A stretch of 64,000 nt of DNA from Humulus lupulus (taxonomy: Eukaryota > Streptophyta > Magnoliopsida > Rosales > Cannabaceae), in the NCBI RefSeq assembly GCF_963169125.1, contig NC_084793.1:44387578-44451577 (forward strand). The letters are read 5' to 3'. This document shows positions 58,201 through 64,000 of the stretch, in pieces. How positions within the stretch are numbered: position 1 is the stretch's first letter; the number at the start of each line of letters is the position of its first letter. Below the pieces are notes generated by a model, which saw only the letters and a program-made list of their open reading frames with translations, was not told the origin of the DNA and ran no database searches. The translations under genes and the position numbers were made by a program.

Positions 58201-60513
58201 CTTCCCAAAACTAATATTTCCCAATCCAGAAATATCACGATCAACCATCTCAAAAAAGAAATCATCAACCAACTTCTCACTAGTATACCCGTACAAATAT
58301 TTTACTAAAATATGAACTATACCCAATTTCACGACATCATCGTCATCAACTAAATCCTTACTAATGAAAGCATTTCGTAATTCAGCCTTTGACACCTTAC
58401 CAACAAAACGACCAAATATTTTTTTCTTAAACAAAACTTTCTTTTTTTTAAAAAGACTTAAATCAAAATCACCATCACATTTAAGACCCGTAACTAGGGC
58501 AAACCCCTCAACAGAAAACCTACAAACTCTACGACCCAGCTTAAACCACATCTCCTCGTCCTCCCTCTCATGGGACACCTCTCTCAACAACACAAGTTGG
58601 GCAAGTTGAGTTTGGAAATTAATATCAGATACTTCTAAGAAGTGCCCAAATGGCGTCTTCTTAAACAATGCTTTCTGACTTTTGGTCAACTTAGTTTTCA
58701 AGTCATTAATGACACTCTTGTCATTAAAATGTTGAACCTTACTTCCAAACCTCCTGGAGGGATTTATCTTTAAATGAGCCTGCAGAAGAAAAAAAAACCA
58801 ATTAAACAACATGTAACCAGTTTCAAAAAATATAACACATGAAAAATTGATAAGTACTTTACATTTATAAAACCAGTTATATGTCTTTAACTTTTTTATG
58901 GTTGAAATATATATATATATATATAAAATAATACATTCACTAAGATAACCAGTTACACACTCAAACAAAACATTAAACAAAATCTTCCACTGTTATCTGC
59001 AAGTAACCAGTTACACATGTAACCAGGTACAAAGAAAACAAAACACTGAACATTATGGAAAATTAACTACTTATCCACAAGAACCAGTTACATATAACCA
59101 GGTACAAAGAAAATAAAACACTTTAAGAACAAAAGAACACAACCATAAAAATAAAACAAACACAATCCACCGAACGTGAAACACAATAACAGAAACATAA
59201 ACATATGAACATTTTTTTATTATTATACTTAATAAAATAAACACATACCACAACATGCTTAGTCTCAAGAGGATCATCTACAACATCCTTACTACCACTT
59301 GCACACGATTCCTTCATATGTTTAACAATGGAAGGGGATTTACTCTTCTTCCTTGCAACAGACTTCAAACGTGTAATGTTACTCCTTCAAGGAAGAATCT
59401 CGCTAATATCATCCCCTACATTCTTCGATTCATCCTCTACTATACCAGAAATTTTCTTCTCAGAACCAAAAACACCACCAACTTCACCAGAATGATCCAT
59501 GACTAAACTTTGAAATTAAAATAGACAATGCAGTGCATAAAATAAAAACAAACAACACAAATGAAAAAAAAATAACAGATATACATATATATAGAGCACA
59601 AAATAACTACCCATAAACTTCCCCAAAATATCTGATCAAAAACTGACAAAACCCCCACTAAAAAACTAACGATAAAATCGTGCACCAAAAACAAAAACCA
59701 CCATTAACACAGAATAAAAAACAACCATCCACGACAGAAAAATAGATAATCCAAAGCAAAATTAACAAAAAAAATACATTAAAAAAATTAAAACATAAAC
59801 CCTGAAACTGGGTACTCACCGAGACAAAAACAACACAAAAATGCACAAATCCACAACGAGAAAACTTATAAAACCCTAAAAAAAGAAACAAAAAGAAGAA
59901 ATCAATTCAAAATATCAAATGCTGAACGAGAGAAAAAAGTCGAAATAAAGGATATACAAAAACCTGATACTGAAACAATCTGAAAATAGACCCCTGAAAC
60001 CAGGTACTCACCGAGACAAAAACAACACAGAAAGCACAAATCCACAACGATGAAACTGAAAAAACCCTAAAACTGAACGAAAAATGAGAACAAATATCAC
60101 AATATCAATCGTTGAAGGAGACGAGAATGATGAAATCAAGCTTAAACAAAAACGTGATAATGAAGAAAAAAAAAAATTAGAAGATATAGGTACAAGACTA
60201 CCTGCATGCATAAGAAAAAACTACTGAATATTGATTTTCTTACAAAATTTGTTTTCCAAAAAATAATAATAATAATACTTAAAATGATTGAAATGCCTTC
60301 ACAAAAATTCTCATTTAGAATAAATAAACTTATACAATAAAATAAAATATGGGATACAAAATAATGTATTTGATAAATATGAGAAAACAAAACCCATAAA
60401 AAAAAGTTAAACAACAAAAAATACTACAAAAAAAAAACATATATATCAAAATTTATTTAATTTTTCTATATTTCGTGGAAATTCCAAAAAGCCCCAACTG
60501 AAAAGCGAACACA

Positions 60514-60530
60514 CACGTGCAAACCACGTG
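60514..60530 (+). promoter_or_regulatory. Two G-boxes upstream of FAP1
   Basis: CACGTG at 60514-60519 and 60525-60530, 5 bases apart, 58-74 bases before the start codon. The first has ABRE-like ACACGTGC context. G-boxes bind bZIP/bHLH factors in light and ABA responses; relevance to this gene is inferred. Confidence 0.6.
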
Positions 60531-60587
60531 ATATTCTTCAACATAGGCAGTTTCAGCTGCAAATAATCCAGTATTGAAACTAACGCC

Positions 60588-62551
60588 ATGGTTTCACTCC
60601 GATTCCCATTTCCGTTTTCTCTGCCCTCAAGCTCAAGGCTACCTTCAACTCCCTCCGCTAACTCACGTCCGTTTAAAGCCTCCACCGTCGCAGTCACGGT
60701 CGCTGCCACCGCAGCCGTCGCCACCATCGCCGCCACCGCAGCTATCTCAGCTTCAGCCGAAGACACTGGCACAATCCCAAAACACCATTTTCTCCAAGAA
60801 GCGCTAAACTTCTTCTTCACTAATCGTTCGGTCCCCCTTTGGAGCTCACTTTCTCTGGCCAACTCTTCAGACCCAGTCGTTAATTCCCGGGCCGGGGTAT
60901 CGTTCCCTTCGGTCCTGGCCGATTCTCGGAAACTTCTCGGAATTGGATTTAGGAGAAAGAGCGTTTTGGGGTTAAGGAACATCGATGTTTACGCATTTGG
61001 TATCCTTTAATTCCTTTCTCTTTACGAACAAAATTAGTATTTTTTTGTAATGATGTTTGTGCTGTATGGAAAATTGAAATGTTGGTTAAAAAACAATTTT
61101 GTTTTACAATTCTATTTTATTTTGTAGATTTCAATAATCTAAATTGGGATGAATAAGGATACTTTTATTGATGGTGACCACATTGTGCTCATTACAATAA
61201 GTCCGGAGATTAGATGCTTCTCATGAGATTTGTTTTGTGTATTTTGATTGTTTGTGACGAAAAAAAATATTGAGTCTTTCTTGATAATAACTAGTCTATG
61301 CTTTACTAATTGTGAGACACGAGGTTAGATCGAGTGATCAAGCTCTGCTGCTATGAGGTCTCGGGTTCAATTCCTTGTGGTGACCTATTTGGCAAGCTTT
61401 TTGCCTCTTAAAGATTGTAGAGTTTAGCATAATGATGATTGTATATATATTATATGTATGAAGTTAATTTTTCTTGTAAACAGGCGTTTATGCTGATAAT
61501 AATGACGTAAAGAAAATGATGGGGGAGAAGTACCAGAAATCTTCTAGTTCTGAAATCAAGGAAAGCAAAGAGTTTACTGATGATCTCATAGAAAACGATA
61601 TAAGCATGACTGTTAGGCTTCAAATAATGTACAGCAAATTAAGCATTCGATCTGTGCGAAATGCTTTTGAGGATTCAGTGGGAAGCAGACTGCAAAAGTT
61701 TGGGGGACCAGATAATAAAGAACTTCTTCAAAGGTGAATCTTTATCAACCACATTTATGGTATGAGAAAATAATAATATCATAAGCTGATAAATTTTGAA
61801 TTTTTGAACAGTCGACCTTGTTGACTTGTACTAGTTGCAGCTGACAATTGTTGGTTTAGGAAATGAGTGTCATTTAGTAATAAGTTTAGCAACAGCTTAA
61901 TAGCCAAAACAAATTGCAGGTTCACTTCTCAGTTCAAAGATGAATATAAGATACCACGAGGATCTGTGATCGAACTTGCGAGGGAACGGGGTTATGTACT
62001 TCGAACCACAAGTAAGTATTCGTTAACTTTCTTTATTATTCATTAGTTCCTTCATTTTAGATGGTTTCTGGATGTATGAGAATTTTCACCTTCAGGAAGT
62101 GATAGCTTTCTACTTGTAGAATTAGATTAGTACACCAACTCTTAAACCAACGAGCTTTCATGAATTTGAAAAGATGTCTGCTCACTCTTAACAAAATTAT
62201 TCTATAATATAGTTATGGACATTAGACTTTTCCAATATCTATACAAAATAGGGCAATATAATATAGAGGGGGTTATTCTGGAATCCAAACACTAATCATT
62301 TAGAGGATTTTGGTTCTTTCTTAGTTTGAGCAGGTAGTGAAATGTAGCTTTTGGAGTTGAATCCGTTATAGAGTCAAGTCTTAACACTTTGTTTGATTTT
62401 TATTTTTTCAGTTGATGGGAAAGAGGTGGGAAGTATCCAGAGCAAACTTCTGTGTAGGTCAATTCTGGATCTTTATATTGGTGAAGATCCATTTGATAAA
62501 CAAGCCAAAGAAGATGTCAAGCTCAATGTAGCCTCACTCCTTCAGAAATAG
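60588..62551 (+). CDS. FAP1: Chalcone-isomerase-fold fatty-acid-binding protein FAP1, plastid
   Basis: Four exons: 60588-60999, 61484-61733, 61920-62011 and 62412-62551 (894 bases, 297 residues), all GT/AG with phases that keep the frame. The start ATG at 60588 has good context (CGCCATGG). Residues 1-85 form a Ser/Pro/Ala-rich plastid transit region with a hydrophobic Ala/Val/Thr stretch. The CHI-fold domain includes GIGFRRKSVLGLRNIDVYAF, SMTVRLQIMYSKLSIRSVRN, FGGPDNKELLQ and LLCRSILDLYIGEDPFD. Arabidopsis FAP1 binds fatty acids in plastids and lacks chalcone isomerase activity; I infer the same here. Length and exon structure fit the family. It is the only intact-looking host gene in the window; the MULE ends a few hundred bases upstream. 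Confidence 0.95.
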
Positions 62552-62700
62552 AGAAAAGTTATTTTAATGAAATCTGTAGAATACAGAGTAAGGCTTCAAG
62601 AATTCTTTTTTTTTTTTTCAGTCTTAAATCATAACTCTTCATGCTTTAGTGTAAGGTAATAAAATTGGAGAGTAACCGTGCTTAAAGTTAATGGCCATTG
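62552..62700 (+). terminator. FAP1 3' UTR with polyadenylation signal
   Basis: AATAAA at 62658-62663, about 107 bases after the stop codon, followed by AT-rich DNA. Confidence 0.6.
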
Positions 62701-64000
62701 CATTTATGCTCTTCTTTACTTGTCTTTCTAATTATGAGCAAATTTTGGGAAAGAATCCATTTGTAGCATTGTAGCAACCTGTGTGCCTGTTTTTCGGCTT
62801 AGAACAAACGATGTACTCTAAGACCACAATTAACAATTAGATCTAATATATATATATATGGAGGACCTCTTATTTCATGGTTACCATAAATCACTAAAAT
62901 GGAGGACTTCTTATTTCATGGATACCATAAATCACTAAAATGATTATAAAAATAAATAAATAAAATCAATAATTTTGAATTTTTTAGATTAATTTGGCAA
63001 TAAACATTAGTTAGAAAGATAATCATCACATTCATTATTCTCATTAATTCAAAAATGATTTTTTTTTCTCGTGGATAAAATGAATGAATCAAGAATAAAA
63101 AAAAATGGAGAATGAATATTAAATATATTTTTTTATTTATTAATTAAAAAATATGTGTCTGCTATGTTATTAGATAGTCATTTCAAAAGTTTAAAAAAGT
63201 AAATTTATATTTATAAATATTGTTTAACAATTATAAATTTAGACCATTGATCTTAATTAAATGGTTAATTTTAAAGTAATCATCCATGGTAATATCTATT
63301 AAGAGTGCCCCATATATATTATTTAATTAATGGCTAGAGCAATCATTAAAAAAATCAAACGACAAAATGAGAAATATATATTTATGTCTTATATCTTATG
63401 TCACTATTATTATTACATGTATGTTTGGATAAACAAAATACATTAAATGCAAAGAAAAGAATAAATTTAAGCACATAATTATTTTTCAAGTATAGTTTTT
63501 AAAACATAATTAATATAGTAATTTAAATATTTTAATATGAAATTTTAAAATGTCATAAAAAATTATTATGGCACATTTATTACTTTTTATTTTTATTTTC
63601 AATATTTTTACTTTATCTAGCTGATTTTTATTTTTTTTAATTTATTTACCTTATTTAGATGAATTTAAAACTAATGGTGTGAGAAAAAATTTAAAAAGTG
63701 TTAATTCTAATGGAAACCAACAATTTTCGTTAAACTCACATTTATGCAAAACTCCTTATCTTTATTCTTTTTTTTCACTGGTGAAATCTCTCAATCCCCT
63801 ATTTTGTTAGCAAATCTAAGATCTCTGTTTGTTGTGGTTGTTAACTGCTAATGTAGATACACGTGTCTATAATTTATTGGTTACATATTGAATAGCAACA
63901 TCACATCATTCTTTTTTAAATTAAAAATAATTAAAAACTAAAAAAAAATTAAATAAATCAAATCTCTCTGTTCTCTCTCTCCCCCCAATACCTCGCTTTT
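62701..64000. other. AT-rich intergenic DNA, no gene
   Basis: No coding potential. A 41-bp unit (GGAGGAC(C/T)TCTTATTTCATGG and CCATAAATCACTAAAAT in two parts) is present twice in tandem at 62860-62941. A pyrimidine-rich CTCTCTCTCCCCCC tract lies at the right edge (about 63966-63987). Confidence 0.6.

Larger units (their letters stand above)
42481..59500 (-). pseudogene. MULE-encoded DUF1985 / Ulp1-like (C48) peptidase gene, interrupted by a CACTA element
   Basis: Minus-strand gene. Exons read approximately 59500-59249, 58779-57922, 57786-57658, 57528-57268, 57179-57138, 57042-56962, 56871-56465, 56383-56260, 56015-55496 and 55405-55237, all with GT/AG borders. The last codons are at 42495-42481 beyond the CACTA. 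The large second exon is DUF1985 (TPFGHFLEVSDINFQTQLAQ, WFKLGRRVCRFSVEGFALVT). The last exons form the C48 protease: HVKVQLH with the catalytic His, VYNSLV, and the DCGVFV Cys box. Stops lie near 59376, 56728, 55744 (a Trp codon after the His reads TGA), and 55274. The usual catalytic Asp of the YDS motif reads Asn. The gene is dead in this copy. Its role in MULEs is not proven; SUMO-protease or anti-silencing functions are candidates from family knowledge. Confidence 0.85.
38734..60006. promoter_or_regulatory. Dispersed GTAACC(A/G)GTTAC motif family in MULE non-coding DNA
   Basis: Copies or close variants, in either orientation, start at 38734, 38793, 40364, 40390, 40977, 41691, 41863, 41910, 41964, 42071, 55482, 56049, 56106, 56162, 56245, 57061, 57822, 57840, 58813, 58870, 58947, 59003, 59019, 59082, 59095, 59806 and 59996. 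GTAACCGGTTAC is a perfect palindrome and half-sites GTAACC/GGTTAC dominate. All listed copies lie in introns, leader-like or intergenic DNA. I saw no full copy between 42496 and 55236 (the CACTA). Weaker forms occur in coding DNA at 39341 and 39974. Function unknown; see the findings. Confidence 0.75.
38221..60250. mobile_element. MuDR-type MULE with transposase and DUF1985/Ulp1 genes, convergent; boundaries approximate
   Basis: A MURA-type transposase (+, 38.9-41.5 kb) and a Ulp1-like protease gene (-, 59.5 to 42.5 kb) converge, and both carry the same dispersed GTAACC(A/G)GTTAC motif in non-coding DNA, tying them into one unit. MULEs carrying Ulp1-like genes (Kaonashi-type) and DUF1985 proteins (VANDAL VANC) are known in plants. 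Without the CACTA insert the element would be about 9 kb. No long terminal inverted repeats were recognised, so ends are set from the outermost gene and motif sequences. Confidence 0.65.

Noticed and set aside
57954..58609. Plus-strand open frames at 57954-58214, 58018-58308 and 58364-58609
   Set aside because: Antisense shadows of the DUF1985 exon, which has the recognisable protein.
60446..60982. 178-codon minus-strand frame over the FAP1 promoter and first exon
   Set aside because: Antisense of the FAP1 first exon; the plus-strand protein matches a known family and has a consistent exon chain.

Overview
The window is a repeat-dense stretch of a flowering-plant (eudicot) nuclear genome. 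The evidence is spliced genes with GT/AG introns, a plastid FAP1/chalcone-isomerase-fold gene, plant-type Ty1/copia and Ty3/gypsy retrotransposons, a MuDR-type MULE and a CACTA element. The species cannot be fixed from the sequence. Only one apparently intact host gene is present, FAP1 on the + strand at 60588-62551; nearly everything else is transposon DNA in various stages of decay.

Layout. 1-8067: a decayed copia element (integrase, reverse transcriptase, RNase H, probable 3' LTR), cut by two solo LTRs with 5-bp target duplications (498-2049 and 6090-7983). 8914-9170: a small TIR element. 9202-33513: one copia element (TSD CACAT) swollen by nested insertions. Its 5' LTR holds a gypsy-type LTR in minus orientation (9720-22617, TSD GGTTT), which holds a Tat-lineage gypsy fragment (about 10140-19530), which holds a further solo LTR (12165-12854, TSD CTCCT). 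A second solo LTR (24068-26493, TSD AGCTT) lies in the same copia LTR. The Tat fragment has reverse transcriptase and two RNase H domains on the minus strand, and an intron-containing antisense gene on the plus strand. 34584-36732: another solo LTR (TSD ATAAC). 37155-37955: a TIR element with a triplicated left arm.

About 38.2-60.2 kb: a two-gene MULE. A MURA-type transposase (+, 38.9-41.5 kb) faces a DUF1985/Ulp1-type C48 peptidase gene (-, 59.5 kb down to 42.48 kb). A 12.7-kb CACTA element (42496-55236, TSD ATC) sits four codons before the stop of the Ulp gene. The CACTA carries exon fragments that I recognise as RPB10, an armadillo-repeat kinesin, a type IA topoisomerase zinc finger, GLE1 and probably MON2, all on its minus strand, plus a copia solo LTR (53061-54909).

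The most interesting signal is a short palindrome-like motif, GTAACC(A/G)GTTAC and close variants. It is repeated about 27 times in introns, UTR-like DNA and intergenic DNA of the MULE, and I did not find it in its full form in the CACTA insert or outside the MULE. Together with the MULE-encoded DUF1985 protein this recalls the Arabidopsis VANDAL/VANC anti-silencing system, in which a transposon protein recognises motifs scattered through its own non-coding DNA.
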